NCBI GenBank assembly: GCA_021773195.1 | Contig: JAJFKN010000001.1 | Coordinates: forward strand, 1-35,519 | Length of the DNA: 35,519 nt | Direction of reading: 5' to 3' | Origin: Gammaproteobacteria bacterium | GTDB lineage: Bacteria > Pseudomonadota > Gammaproteobacteria > JAKBBU01 | In this document: positions 1-8,691 of the stretch, in pieces | Numbering within the stretch: position 1 is the first letter of the stretch | How the letters are laid out: each line of letters begins with the position of its first letter | Notes under the pieces: generated by a model | The model's database searches: none | What the model was told of the DNA's origin: nothing | The model's input: the letters and a program-made list of their open reading frames with translations, nothing else | Translations under genes and position numbers: made by a program

Positions 1-709
1 CTTGGATATGACGGTGGATTATGGGTGGTTATGGCCTATTTCCATGTTGTTATTCTGGGCGTTGAATAAGATTAATATCTTTATCGGCAATTGGGGGTGG
101 TCTATTGTCATTTTGACCATTCTGATTAAATTGATTTTCTATCGTTTATCATCTAAGAGTTATCGTTCCATGGCCAATATGAAACGATTGCAACCGAAAT
201 TAGTGGAGCTAAAGGAGCGACACGGGGATGACAAGCAAAAGATGAGTCAAGCCACTATGGAGCTTTATCGTAAAGAAAAAATTAATCCTTTAGGGGGCTG
301 TTTGCCCATTGTGGTACAAATTCCAGTGTTTATTGCACTGTATTGGATGTTAATCAGCAGTGTAGAGTTACGACAAGCGCCATGGATTTTCTGGATTCAT
401 GATTTATCTACTAAAGATCCTTACTACATCCTGCCCGTCTTAATGGGTATCGGTATGTTTGTTCAACAAAAACTGAATCCACCACCACCGGATCCCACTC
501 AAGCCAAGGTAATGATGATGTTGCCGGTGATTTTCACTGTCTTCTTCCTCCATTTCCCTGCGGGTTTAGTACTCTATTGGTTGGTGAATAGCTTATTTTC
601 CATCGGTCAACAGTGGTATATCACCAATAAGTTTGCTGGTGATCCAGCGCCTGGAGCCAAAAAAAATGATAAAAAATCTTTGCTGGATAAAATTAAGAAG
701 GAAGATTGA
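1..709 (+). CDS. yidC: Membrane protein insertase YidC, 3' part
   Basis: YidC inserts and folds inner-membrane proteins, alone or with SecYEG. Only the C-terminal 235 or so residues are here; the reading frame is open at the left edge, so the start and the large periplasmic domain lie outside. The visible part is the conserved insertase core. It begins with [11 protein letters not shown], has the cytoplasmic hairpin with [15 protein letters not shown] and [14 protein letters not shown], then [27 protein letters not shown] and FPAGLVLYW, and ends in a lysine-rich tail ([14 protein letters not shown]) of the kind that contacts ribosomes. All of these match the E. coli protein closely. The stop lies 18 bases before mnmE, the usual neighbour, so the two are probably co-transcribed. 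Identification is secure. Confidence 0.97.
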   Translation, partial: LDMTVDYGWLWPISMLLFWALNKINIFIGNWGWSIVILTILIKLIFYRLSSKSYRSMANMKRLQPKLVELKERHGDDKQKMSQATMELYRKEKINPLGGCLPIVVQIPVFIALYWMLISSVELRQAPWIFWIHDLSTKDPYYILPVLMGIGMFVQQKLNPPPPDPTQAKVMMMLPVIFTVFFLHFPAGLVLYWLVNSLFSIGQQWYITNKFAGDPAPGAKKNDKKSLLDKIKKED

Positions 710-727
710 TTTAGGAGCTGCTAGCTG

Positions 728-2071
728 ATGTCTGTTCCTGAGACCATTACAGCCATTGCCACACCACCAGGACGCGGTGGTGTGGGTATTGTGCGCGTCT
801 CGGGTCCTCTTGTGCCTCAAATCATGCAAACCTTATTAGGTAAGTTGTTGGAGCCTCGCCAAGCCCATTACACTACCTTTAAAGAAGCTGATGGTGATGT
901 CATTGATGAAGGCATCGCGCTGTATTTTCCAAACCCCCATTCTTTCACCGGTGACGATGTTCTAGAGCTGCAAGGCCATGGTGGCCCAGTGGTTATGGAT
1001 ACTCTTTTACAAAGGGTATTACAGTTAGGTGCGCGGTTAGCGGAGCCAGGTGAGTTTTCTAAGCAGGCTTTTCTTAACGACAAATTGGATTTGAGCCAAG
1101 CAGAAGCCATCGCTGATCTCATCGACTGTACTTCCCAGCAAGCAGCAAAATTAGCTGTACGTTCTTTGCAAGGGGCTTTTTCTATTCATATTCACGCTTT
1201 AGTGGATGCCTTGACACAATTGCGTATGTACGTGGAAGCCACTTTGGATTTCCCCGAAGAAGATATAGAGGTGACTGACAAAAAACGCCTGGAGCAAGGA
1301 TTAAAAGACATACAGCAACAGCTAGACCGCGTATTCACCCAAGCCAAGCAGGGCCAAGTGATGCGTGAAGGCATGACCGTGGTGATTGCCGGCAAACCCA
1401 ATGCGGGTAAATCAAGTTTGTTAAATTATTTAGTGGGTCGCGAGACTGCTATTGTAACTCATATCCCTGGTACCACCCGTGATGTATTGCGTGAAAACAT
1501 TCACATTGAAGGTGTCCCTTTTCATATTGTTGACACCGCTGGTTTACGGGAAAGTCCTGATACCGTGGAAAAAGAAGGCATTAAACGGGCTATTGCTGCT
1601 ATGCATCAGGCGGATTATTTGTTGTTGATAGTGGATGGTCATGAACAACAAATGGATCTCGCTATACCCGATGAAGTGTTGCAACATATCCCTGAAAACT
1701 TAGCAAAAACTGTGGTTGTTAATAAAATTGATTTAACGGATAAAAAACCAAGAGAGGAAAAAGATAGCCTATTTATCTCTGCCAAAACCGGTCAAGGCAT
1801 GGATATACTGCAACAACATTTATTAAAGCTTTCCGGTTACAATACTCAAATAGAGGGCGCTTTTATGGCGCGGCGTCGTCATTTAGAAGCCTTAGAAATC
1901 GCAAAAAACCACGTAAAACATGCAAAAAATCAATTTTCAGAACATCAAGCTTTGGAATTATTTGCCGAAGATTTGCGTTTAGCCCAGCAAGCCCTCTGTG
2001 AGATTACCGGAGAATTTTCGTCTGACGATTTGCTCGGCGTTATCTTTTCCAAGTTCTGTATCGGCAAGTAA
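728..2071 (+). CDS. mnmE: tRNA uridine-5-carboxymethylaminomethyl GTPase MnmE
   Basis: MnmE works with MnmG to modify the C5 position of wobble uridine 34 in certain tRNAs. At 447 residues it is near the family norm (454 in E. coli). The N-terminal folate-binding domain starts ETITAIATPPGRGGVGIVRVSG. The inserted G domain shows G1 GKPNAGKS (222-229), G2 TTRD (249-252), G3 DTAG (269-272) and G4 NKID (332-335). The C-terminal helical domain ends in the diagnostic FCIGK with the conserved cysteine. An AGGAG sits about nine bases before the ATG. In many relatives mnmG is close by; here its partner gene is almost 7 kb downstream, behind an accessory island. Confidence 0.98.
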   Translation: MSVPETITAIATPPGRGGVGIVRVSGPLVPQIMQTLLGKLLEPRQAHYTTFKEADGDVIDEGIALYFPNPHSFTGDDVLELQGHGGPVVMDTLLQRVLQLGARLAEPGEFSKQAFLNDKLDLSQAEAIADLIDCTSQQAAKLAVRSLQGAFSIHIHALVDALTQLRMYVEATLDFPEEDIEVTDKKRLEQGLKDIQQQLDRVFTQAKQGQVMREGMTVVIAGKPNAGKSSLLNYLVGRETAIVTHIPGTTRDVLRENIHIEGVPFHIVDTAGLRESPDTVEKEGIKRAIAAMHQADYLLLIVDGHEQQMDLAIPDEVLQHIPENLAKTVVVNKIDLTDKKPREEKDSLFISAKTGQGMDILQQHLLKLSGYNTQIEGAFMARRRHLEALEIAKNHVKHAKNQFSEHQALELFAEDLRLAQQALCEITGEFSSDDLLGVIFSKFCIGK

Positions 2072-2100
2072 TTGCTGTACTATACTTATACATATATATA
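2072..2100 (+). promoter_or_regulatory. Candidate promoter for the exported protein gene
   Basis: A TTGCTG at 2072-2077 and TATATA at 2095-2100 are separated by 17 bases just after mnmE, in an AT-rich stretch. The predicted transcript start near 2107 lies between two possible ATG codons and favours the start at 2121. The -35 match is poor, so this is a weak call. Confidence 0.3.
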
Positions 2101-2120
2101 GTATGTTGGATGAGTATGGT

Positions 2121-2768
2121 ATGTATAAGCTATTGATTATCCCTGTTTTTATTCTATTTTCTATGGGGCAAGCCATGGCCTCTAATCCCTGCGTCAATTC
2201 CTATGTAGATATCAGCAATTTAACCCCCTACGATGTAACAATAAAAGGCATGTGTGTGATTAATGGTGATTTAACCATGTATACGTCTAAAGATGAGTTG
2301 GATAATGACGGGGGCACCGATTATCCTGCAAAAGGAAGTGACGATTGTTATAATGACGTCAATTTTGTTTTACGTGGTTATGACCCCACGCGCACAGATA
2401 TAGAAAGAAACTATCCCGCCTGCGTGAGGGTAAACGTCACAAAAGGTGATACTGATGCTATTGTTGGTCATATTTATTTGGATTGGAAAGACAATCAAAA
2501 AGTGAGTTATTCAGCTGACGTGTACTACGAATTTAATAACTCTGCGGGCATCTGTTATTCCAATACCTCTGCCAGTCTCACCAAAAAAAATAGCAATGCT
2601 AACCCGGTTATTTATTTAACAAAGCATAATCACAAAAAAAGTAGCGCACACGGCCACAGTAACGTTGCCACCACTTTTGACGATGATTATAGCCCTAATA
2701 AATGCACTGACGTGTGGGATGGTGATTGGGGCAGTCCAGCTCAACCCACAAGTTCAAAGGACAGATAA
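2121..2768 (+). CDS. Exported six-cysteine protein of unknown function
   Basis: I do not recognise this family. The 215-residue product starts with a clear Sec signal peptide of about 20 residues (MYKLLIIPVFILFSMGQAMA) with cleavage expected before SNPC. The mature part has six cysteines, an even number consistent with disulfides in the periplasm or outside, a histidine/lysine-rich stretch (HNHKKSSAHGH) and many Asp/Asn/Thr residues, but no membrane segment or lipobox. The ATG at 2121 is preferred over upstream in-frame starts because it puts the signal peptide at the N-terminus and has GGATGAG about six bases upstream. The gene ends two bases before the convergent exporter operon. It is probably single-gene and accessory. 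Confidence 0.65.
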   Translation: MYKLLIIPVFILFSMGQAMASNPCVNSYVDISNLTPYDVTIKGMCVINGDLTMYTSKDELDNDGGTDYPAKGSDDCYNDVNFVLRGYDPTRTDIERNYPACVRVNVTKGDTDAIVGHIYLDWKDNQKVSYSADVYYEFNNSAGICYSNTSASLTKKNSNANPVIYLTKHNHKKSSAHGHSNVATTFDDDYSPNKCTDVWDGDWGSPAQPTSSKDR

Positions 2769-2770
2769 GC

Positions 2771-3895
2771 TCATCCTACCCCAAAACAACGCCTAAAGCG
2801 TCTGGCGGCGAAGCTGAAGAATATCCCACCCATAATGAGCAGAGCTAGCAGTTGGTGCCAGAGCATACTTATGCCGGCTCCACGGAAGATGAGTGCCGTG
2901 GCGTAGTCAAAGTAGTACTTTAAAGGCGATAGGACCATTAAAGATTTAATAAGGGGGTTCATGGATTGAGCCGGTGTCCAGGCGCCGGAAAGCAAGACCA
3001 TGGGAAATAATACCAAAATGGATATGATGGCATGTTGCGGGATGTTATTGGCAAAGGTGGCTAATGCCATACTCATGCTGGTGGCCACAAAGATAAAGAG
3101 TAAGGTGCCTAAAAACAGCCAGATGAAGGATCCATTTAATGGTACACCTAAACCAAAATGCACTACGAAGGCAAAGCTGAAACAAAAACCCAGCAAGATA
3201 ATTAACATATTGGACCACAATTTAGAAAGCATGATTTCCACCGGATGTAAGGGCATTACCAGCAAATGTTCGATGGTGCCGTGTTCTTTTTCCCGCAGCA
3301 GTGCTGTGCCTGGCAGCAATAAGGAAAGAATTGCCACGTCTAAGAGCAATTCTGCGGTACCTAAATACCATGGCCCATTTTCACTCTGATTGTATTGAAT
3401 GCGAATGCGCGAATCCATAATCTGCGGCGGACTGTAGTGCATGCCGTGGAGGTAGCGCTCAATGGCACCATTAAAAATTTCAGCCATGTATGCTGAGCCT
3501 AGATAGGCTTGAGTGATGGCGGTGGCATCCACTAATAATTGTAGATTAGGGTGTTTATTTGCTAATAAATCTGCGGCAAAATTGGGAGGGATGTTAATGA
3601 CAAAGGTATCTTTGGCTTTGTTCAGCGTGGGTTTGATGTCGGGGTAAGTAATGTTTCTGGCCGGTTTAAAATAAGGTAAATGTAGGCTGTTCACCAGGTT
3701 GCGGCTCAGTTGGGAGTGATCTTGATTGACGACAGCTACGGAAGCGTTGTTGACTTCTAAGTTGATCCCATGGGCAGCGGTGAAGACATCCAAGGTAAAG
3801 AAGTACAAGATCAAGGTTAATAAGATGGGGTCGTTAAATACGGACTTAATCTCTTTTAAACCCAAAATAAAAATATGTCTTATATAAGCCTTCAT
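2771..3895 (-). CDS. ybhR: ABC-2 type transporter permease (YbhR-like)
   Basis: Second permease of a four-gene ABC exporter. The 374-residue protein has the ABC-2 permease layout: one N-terminal membrane segment, a long extracytoplasmic domain (VNQDHSQLSRNLVNSLH, then INIPPNFAADLL), and five or so membrane helices in the C-terminal half. Between these lies the conserved GTALLREKEHGTIEHLLVMPLHPVEI coupling region, with its E-x-G-T core. Length and order match YbhR of E. coli (about 368 residues). Its ATG directly follows the stop codon of the preceding permease, so translation is coupled. It presumably forms a heterodimeric channel with that permease. It is the last gene of the operon and converges on the exported protein gene. 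Confidence 0.88.
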   Translation of the reverse strand: MKAYIRHIFILGLKEIKSVFNDPILLTLILYFFTLDVFTAAHGINLEVNNASVAVVNQDHSQLSRNLVNSLHLPYFKPARNITYPDIKPTLNKAKDTFVINIPPNFAADLLANKHPNLQLLVDATAITQAYLGSAYMAEIFNGAIERYLHGMHYSPPQIMDSRIRIQYNQSENGPWYLGTAELLLDVAILSLLLPGTALLREKEHGTIEHLLVMPLHPVEIMLSKLWSNMLIILLGFCFSFAFVVHFGLGVPLNGSFIWLFLGTLLFIFVATSMSMALATFANNIPQHAIISILVLFPMVLLSGAWTPAQSMNPLIKSLMVLSPLKYYFDYATALIFRGAGISMLWHQLLALLIMGGIFFSFAARRFRRCFGVG

Positions 3896-5020
3896 TTAGC
3901 GCTCCTGTTTGCGTAATAGCAAACAGCTTAAGCTGCTAAATACGGTGAAAAAGGCCAGCAGCGCCAAATAATTTGGCCAGAGACTGGCAAAACCCAAGCC
4001 TTTGGTAAAGGTACCTACGGAAATATTGACAAAATACACGGTGGGGAATAGTTTGGCTGTGTAGAATGCCCCCGTGGGTAAGCTGGATATGGGTGTCATC
4101 AAACCTGAATAGAGAAAGGATGGAATGAGGGTCAAAATAAAGGTTATCATAATGCTGGCGATTTGGGTCTTGGTAAAGGAAGACATCAGTAGGCCCAGCG
4201 ATGTGGCTACGAGAATATATAGGAACCCACCCGTAAAAAAGGCGATGATGTTGCCTTTGATGGGCACTTGAAACAGCAGCAGGGCCATAAAAAATAAGAC
4301 GCAGAGGTTGATTAAATTCAATAATACATAGGGGATTTGCTTGCCCCACAGGTATTCCAATTTAGAGGTGGGGGTAACGTAAAAATTCATGATGGCGCCC
4401 AGCTCTTTTTCACGCACTACAGATAAGGCGCTTAAAATAGCTGGAATACTCAATAAGATGACTGCAATCATGCCAGGGACAAAGGTATATTTAGTTTCCA
4501 TGGCTTGGTTATACCAAAAGCGCGTTTGCACATCATAGTCCTGCTGAGGCAGAGTACCGATGAATTGTTGATAAAAATGCTCGGTAAAGCCCATGACCAT
4601 GGCTTGGTAATAACTTTTGGTAGAGGAGGAAATGGTGGGGTTGGTGCCATCAATGAAAACCCCCACCTGGGGTGTCTTTTGCGCTAGTAAATCCCGCGCA
4701 AAATGAGGCGGGATGTTGATAATAAGTTGGGTTTTGCCCGCCACCATGGCTTTTTCTGCCTGGGCGTTAGAGGTTGCATTGCCTTTGAATTGAAAATATT
4801 TTGAATGGGCAAAGCCCGCTAAAAAGTCCCGGGAGTATTGGCTGTGGTCCTGATCCACTACGGTATAGGGAATGTTTTTGATATCCATATTCATACCGTA
4901 GGAAAACACCAGCATCAATAAGATGGGTGCTAAAAAGGCTAACATTAAACGGGTAGGGTCATGCAATATTTCGCGTAATTCTCGCTGCGCAATGGCTTTT
5001 AAGCGTGGTAAATTAATCAT
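3896..5020 (-). CDS. ybhS: ABC-2 type transporter permease (YbhS-like)
   Basis: First permease of the exporter, also 374 residues and a paralogue of the next one. The layout is the same: an N-terminal membrane helix (LMLAFLAPILLMLVFSYGMN), an extracytoplasmic domain beginning VVDQDHSQYSRDFLAGF with INIPPHFARDLL, then the C-terminal helices preceded by SVVREKELGAIMNFYVTPTSK. That last stretch is the conserved cytoplasmic loop that contacts the ATPase. Its start overlaps the end of the ATPase gene by four bases, and its stop abuts the next start. In E. coli ybhGFSR this position is held by YbhS, a predicted multidrug or cation exporter component. The substrate cannot be read from sequence. Confidence 0.88.
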   Translation of the reverse strand: MINLPRLKAIAQRELREILHDPTRLMLAFLAPILLMLVFSYGMNMDIKNIPYTVVDQDHSQYSRDFLAGFAHSKYFQFKGNATSNAQAEKAMVAGKTQLIINIPPHFARDLLAQKTPQVGVFIDGTNPTISSSTKSYYQAMVMGFTEHFYQQFIGTLPQQDYDVQTRFWYNQAMETKYTFVPGMIAVILLSIPAILSALSVVREKELGAIMNFYVTPTSKLEYLWGKQIPYVLLNLINLCVLFFMALLLFQVPIKGNIIAFFTGGFLYILVATSLGLLMSSFTKTQIASIMITFILTLIPSFLYSGLMTPISSLPTGAFYTAKLFPTVYFVNISVGTFTKGLGFASLWPNYLALLAFFTVFSSLSCLLLRKQER

Positions 5021-6567
5021 GCGGTTGCTCGCTCATTATCTTGTTGCATAAGATGGATAAATACATCATCCAAATTATCTTTGTCATAGCGTCGCATGAT
5101 GGCCTTTGGGCTATCGCAGGCTAAAATACGCCCACCATTCATCAGCACCATGCGATGGCAGTTTAAAGCTTCATTCATATAATGGGTAGAAACAAATACC
5201 GTGACACCCTGCTCTTTTGAAAGCTTTTGAATAAGCACCCAGAATTCATTGCGCGCCACAGGGTCTACGCCAGAAGTGGGTTCATCCAAAATCAATAACT
5301 CAGGGCCGTGTAGGGTCGCAACGGCTAAAGACAGGCGTTGCTTTAAACCCATGGGGAGAGCGCCGGACTTTTGGTTAGCATGGGGTTCTAATTGGCATAG
5401 GCCAATGGCCGCTTCCATGGCGGCTTTGGAATCCCTTAAGTCGAACAATTCCGCGTGTAGGCGCAGGTTTTCCAAAACCGTGAGCTCGCTATATAAGGAA
5501 AAGCTTTGCGACATGTAACCGATGCGTTTGCGCAGGGCCAAAGAGCCCGTTTCCACGAGCTCGCCGAAGAGTTTGGCATCGCCGCTAGTGATGGGTAGTA
5601 AACCCGTGAGCATTTTCATGGTGGTGCTTTTACCGCAACCGTTGGGCCCTAAAAAACCGAAGATTTCCCCGTTGCCAATTTCAAAATCCACTTCATTCAC
5701 TGCTGTAAAGTCGCCAAACTTCTTGGTCAGCTTGCTGGCTTGTACGGTGATTTTATCCCGTTGATAATGGTTCGCTGTATCCAGGGTGGGATTGGCTTGA
5801 CGTTTTGCTTCTGGTAGTAGAGCAACATAAGCTTCCTCCAGAGATTCGCAGCCCGTTTGTTGTTGTAAGGATTGGGGCGAGCCTTCAGCTAAAGTTTCCC
5901 CTTCGTCTAACATGATTAAATGATGAAACTGCAGGGCTTCAGCCATATAAGCCGTGGCCACAATGATGGTCATATCTTGTTTTAAAGCGTGCATTTCGCG
6001 AATCAATTCCCAGAAATTCAACCGCGACAGCGGGTCCACGCCCGTGGTGGGCTCATCTAATATTAATAAGGATGGGTTATGAATCAAGGCGCAGCATAAT
6101 CCTAGTTTTTGTTTCATGCCGCCGGAAAGGTTTTTCGCTTTGCGATCCAAAAAGGGCGAGAGGCCAGTCTTTTCTGCCAATAATTGCAATTGTTGCTGGG
6201 CTTCTTCTTTAGGTAAATCATACAGCGTGGCAAAAAAACTGATGTTTTCCGCTACGCTGAGATCGCCATAAAGATTGCTACCCAAGCCTTGGGGCATGTA
6301 AGCCATTTGATGATGTAGGCGCGCGCGGTCTGTCGCATGAGAGACATTTTGCTCCAGGGAAATGATTTTACCCTGTTGCAGTTTCTTCACCCCTGAAATC
6401 AAGCCTAATAGCGTAGACTTCCCTACTCCGTCAGGACCGATGAGGCCATTGATTTTGCCCGCAGGGATATTCAATGTCAGATCATTTAAAGCTTGAACTT
6501 TTTTCCCATAATGATGGGAAACCCCCGCCGCTATGATAGCGTTTAGGGATTCATCTTGTGGGGCCAT
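5017..6567 (-). CDS. ybhF: Fused tandem ATP-binding protein of ABC exporter (YbhF-like)
   Basis: A 516-residue ATPase carrying both nucleotide-binding domains in one chain. Domain 1 has Walker A GPDGVGKS (44-51), signature LSGGMKQ (147-153) and Walker B LLILDEPTTGVD (167-178), but an alanine where the H-loop histidine should be (ATAYMAEA). Domain 2 has Walker A GPNGCGKS (307-314), a degenerate signature LPMGLKQ (404-410), Walker B LLILDEPTSGVD and a normal H-loop (STHYMNEA). This gives one consensus and one degenerate composite ATP site, as in YbhF. The start overlaps the end of the membrane fusion gene by 25 bases and has AGGAA five bases upstream. It energises the two downstream permeases. 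Confidence 0.92.
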   Translation of the reverse strand: MAPQDESLNAIIAAGVSHHYGKKVQALNDLTLNIPAGKINGLIGPDGVGKSTLLGLISGVKKLQQGKIISLEQNVSHATDRARLHHQMAYMPQGLGSNLYGDLSVAENISFFATLYDLPKEEAQQQLQLLAEKTGLSPFLDRKAKNLSGGMKQKLGLCCALIHNPSLLILDEPTTGVDPLSRLNFWELIREMHALKQDMTIIVATAYMAEALQFHHLIMLDEGETLAEGSPQSLQQQTGCESLEEAYVALLPEAKRQANPTLDTANHYQRDKITVQASKLTKKFGDFTAVNEVDFEIGNGEIFGFLGPNGCGKSTTMKMLTGLLPITSGDAKLFGELVETGSLALRKRIGYMSQSFSLYSELTVLENLRLHAELFDLRDSKAAMEAAIGLCQLEPHANQKSGALPMGLKQRLSLAVATLHGPELLILDEPTSGVDPVARNEFWVLIQKLSKEQGVTVFVSTHYMNEALNCHRMVLMNGGRILACDSPKAIMRRYDKDNLDDVFIHLMQQDNERATA

Positions 6568-7487
6568 GTTTTTCCTGTATTCACATAACCAACGCCGGGC
6601 ATGCCGGGTTTAATAATATCATTGGGGTTTTCATCTAAGGTTAACTTCACGCGAAATACCAAGTCTTCTCGCGCTTGAGTCGTTTGCACTTGTTTCGGCG
6701 TAAATTCCGCCTGGGCGGAAATAAAGGACACATGGGCTTTGAAATAGTCCTTGGGAAATGCATCTAAATGCACGCGAGCGGTATCATTTAATTTTAATAA
6801 ACCTACTTTACTGGTAGGCAAATAGATGGTCATGTACACATTGTTAGGGTTTTGCAATACAAATAAGCGAGTGCCAGGCCCGGCTAATTCGCCTGGTTGC
6901 ATGAGTTTATAGACGACTTGCCCCGCTGAGGGGGCCGTAACGGTTAAATGATTAATGGCAATAGTTAATTCTTGCTGCTGTGACTTGGCCGACGCTAAGT
7001 TTTGCGCCATGGAATTGCGATAAACGTGCGTGGCTTCTAAATTAGACTTGGCTTTTTGTAGGTTTTTATAGGCGCGGTCGCGTTTTTCCACAGTGGTGTC
7101 GCCGGTTTTTAAAAGCTCCTGCTGGCGATCATATTCCTTTTGCGCAAAGGTGACTTTGGCCTTTTGCCCTTGCATGAATTCGTCCATGGAGTGAATGGTG
7201 AGTTCCAGTTGCTTGATCTTGGCTGTGGCAGAAGCCATTTGTGCCGCTTGGCTTTGGCCATCGATGCGGGCCAGTACTTGGCCTTTGGTCACGCTGTCAC
7301 CCTCATCTACCAACACTTGCTTGATTTCACCCGCCTGTTGGCTGGAAACAATGATCTGGGTGCTTTCGACGGTGCCGTTACCCGAGAGGACGCTCTTAGG
7401 CATTTTCGGCCAAAACAGGAATAACCCTATGACAATCAACCAGATAGGTATGATGATAAAAAGGGCTTTGGGGAGATATTTACGCAT
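6543..7487 (-). CDS. ybhG: HlyD-family membrane fusion protein (YbhG-like)
   Basis: First gene of the exporter operon. The 314-residue protein has an N-terminal membrane anchor (residues about 7-28, ALFIIIPIWLIVIGLFLFW), then a biotinyl-lipoyl-like half motif (SSQQAGEIKQVLVDEGDSV, KGQVLARID). A long alpha-helical hairpin rich in K, Q and E (roughly 80-185) follows, then the second lipoyl half (VTAPSAGQVVYKLMQPGEL) and a beta-barrel region. Such proteins bridge the inner-membrane transporter to an outer-membrane channel; no TolC-like gene is in the window. Length is close to YbhG (332). An extended -10 promoter lies about 75 bases upstream. No TetR-type regulator accompanies the operon here. 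Confidence 0.9.
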   Translation of the reverse strand: MRKYLPKALFIIIPIWLIVIGLFLFWPKMPKSVLSGNGTVESTQIIVSSQQAGEIKQVLVDEGDSVTKGQVLARIDGQSQAAQMASATAKIKQLELTIHSMDEFMQGQKAKVTFAQKEYDRQQELLKTGDTTVEKRDRAYKNLQKAKSNLEATHVYRNSMAQNLASAKSQQQELTIAINHLTVTAPSAGQVVYKLMQPGELAGPGTRLFVLQNPNNVYMTIYLPTSKVGLLKLNDTARVHLDAFPKDYFKAHVSFISAQAEFTPKQVQTTQAREDLVFRVKLTLDENPNDIIKPGMPGVGYVNTGKTWPHKMNP

Positions 7488-7562
7488 AGTGGCTAGTTTA
7501 CTCTGAGTTTAGTGAGCGTTTCCATATCAAGCGGCTTAAATTGAAGTGCTCAATGGGCGTTC

Positions 7563-7571
7563 ATTATATCA
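7563..7571 (-). promoter_or_regulatory. Extended -10 promoter for the ABC exporter operon
   Basis: On the minus strand the sequence reads TGATATAAT: a perfect TATAAT preceded by the TG of an extended -10 element. Transcription would start near 7556 and give a leader of about 70 bases to the HlyD-family start at 7487. No good -35 is visible, which extended -10 promoters can tolerate. Confidence 0.55.
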
Positions 7572-7578
7572 TGAATTG

Positions 7579-8412
7579 TCACGCTGGCGCAGGCATATGC
7601 CCACCGGATGGGGGAGTTGAGCAAGGTTCGAGAAGTTCAGTCTTGGACTGCAGGACAAAAACCATGGCGGGATTATGCAGCTGTTTGTACCCTCCCTGGC
7701 TGGGGCTCAGGAGTTTATACCCTTCATCCAATGAAGCAGCATCCATAATCAGAAACATAACCTCTCTGGGGATTGCTTGTAAGAGATTATTTGGTCGCAA
7801 ACGGATGAGCATTAACAGGAAGAAACCATCTCGCTCAGTTTTGGATAGCGGTATAGCATTTCTTAGAGCTGCCAAGGTGAGTCTCAGTGAATAGGGGAAG
7901 GTTTCTTTTAGCGACGCCTCTACAGCATCTAGGTTAACTGACTCGGCCAGTAGCGTTTTAAAACGCGTAATATTCGCGCCATGACCACTGCCCTCCATTT
8001 TGGTTTTTAAGCTGCCCCAGTTATGAAAATGAGCATGTACCCATAGTGGCAATGCCAGCTTAAGGCCATTTATCTGAAGCGCTTGTATTACGGCTGAGTG
8101 GCTATCTAGATTTTCTTGATCGATGGTGCTCACGAGGTATTGGAGCATGAACCCAAGGGTTTCAGGGTGTTTTTCAGCCCTGCTCAAGGGGCTACTCTTC
8201 ATGCCATAGTTTTGTAAAATGGCTTTTACGCCTTTTTCTCGGGGTAGAGGTGCTAGTATCGAAGCGACAGTTTCTGTGTGGCCGTCATCGATGGCTTGGG
8301 GTAGGTGTGGAATATCTGCGCCAAGTTTTTTGAAGGATTTTGATAGCTTATACATGGGAGTTTTTAATTTCCTTATACATAGTTGGTAGAGGTCTGTGCT
8401 ATAAATGACCAT
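7579..8412 (-). CDS. Hypothetical protein, possibly helical-repeat type
   Basis: I do not recognise this 277-residue protein. It is soluble, predicted largely helical, with no signal peptide or membrane segment. A short stretch near residues 37-70 (PHLPQAIDDGHTETVASIL...) recalls an ankyrin-like helix pair (A-x-x-x-G-H-x-E-x-V), but the consensus is not met elsewhere. Later segments (GLKLALPLWVHAHFHNWGSL, TRFKTLLAESVNLDAVEASL) look like further degenerate helical repeats. Proline-rich C-terminus. The start is uncertain: the ATG at 8412 has no good ribosome site, and an ATG at 8355 has AAGGAA only at a long distance. It lies upstream of the exporter operon on the same strand but with its own gap and promoter between. 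Confidence 0.5.
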   Translation of the reverse strand: MVIYSTDLYQLCIRKLKTPMYKLSKSFKKLGADIPHLPQAIDDGHTETVASILAPLPREKGVKAILQNYGMKSSPLSRAEKHPETLGFMLQYLVSTIDQENLDSHSAVIQALQINGLKLALPLWVHAHFHNWGSLKTKMEGSGHGANITRFKTLLAESVNLDAVEASLKETFPYSLRLTLAALRNAIPLSKTERDGFFLLMLIRLRPNNLLQAIPREVMFLIMDAASLDEGYKLLSPSQGGYKQLHNPAMVFVLQSKTELLEPCSTPPSGGHMPAPA

Positions 8413-8437
8413 GGTCGTCCAGCAATAAGTGCTTTAT

Positions 8438-8691
8438 TTACAGCCACCCCGCAGGGATCTGTAGGATTTTATAGTTAAGCCACATGACTTCCGTGGAGCG
8501 ATTGATGAGCAGGCCAAAGGGCAAGTTATGGCTTTCGATAAAGCTATTCAGGGAGCGTAATTATTCCATGGAAATCTGGCTACTGTATTTAATTTTTCAA
8601 TGGGGAGTAAGCCAAAATAGCCCTCTAGGATTAAATCAGTTTCCCTGCCACTGCGGGTGCGATAATAGCTTTGGATAGACAAAGCGTATGC
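8438..8691 (-). pseudogene. 3' relic of an AAA ATPase with DUF4143-type C-terminal domain
   Basis: Reading the minus strand from 8691, a stretch YYRTRSGRETDLILEGYF followed by GLLPIEKLNTVARFPWNN is open, preceded by an in-frame stop. It runs into a stop near 8560. The protein continues in another frame as LRSLNSFIESHNLPFGLLIN and EVMWLNYKILQIPAGWL, with the stop at 8438-8440. This is the typical end of AAA ATPases with a DUF4143 C-terminal domain: a YYR-x-x-x-G-x-E-x-D core, then I-E-K, a helix and an IPAG-like end. No ATPase core is left upstream. I conclude it is a truncated, frameshifted relic. The family assignment is from memory of such tails. Confidence 0.6.

Noticed and set aside
7541..7894. 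117-codon plus-strand open frame opposite the 277-residue gene
   Set aside because: The minus-strand frame is much longer and more protein-like; the plus frame is Ser/Arg/Cys-rich as expected for a shadow.
8484..8678. 64-codon plus-strand open frame
   Set aside because: It lies over the minus-strand ATPase relic, has no ribosome site and its translation looks like an antisense product.
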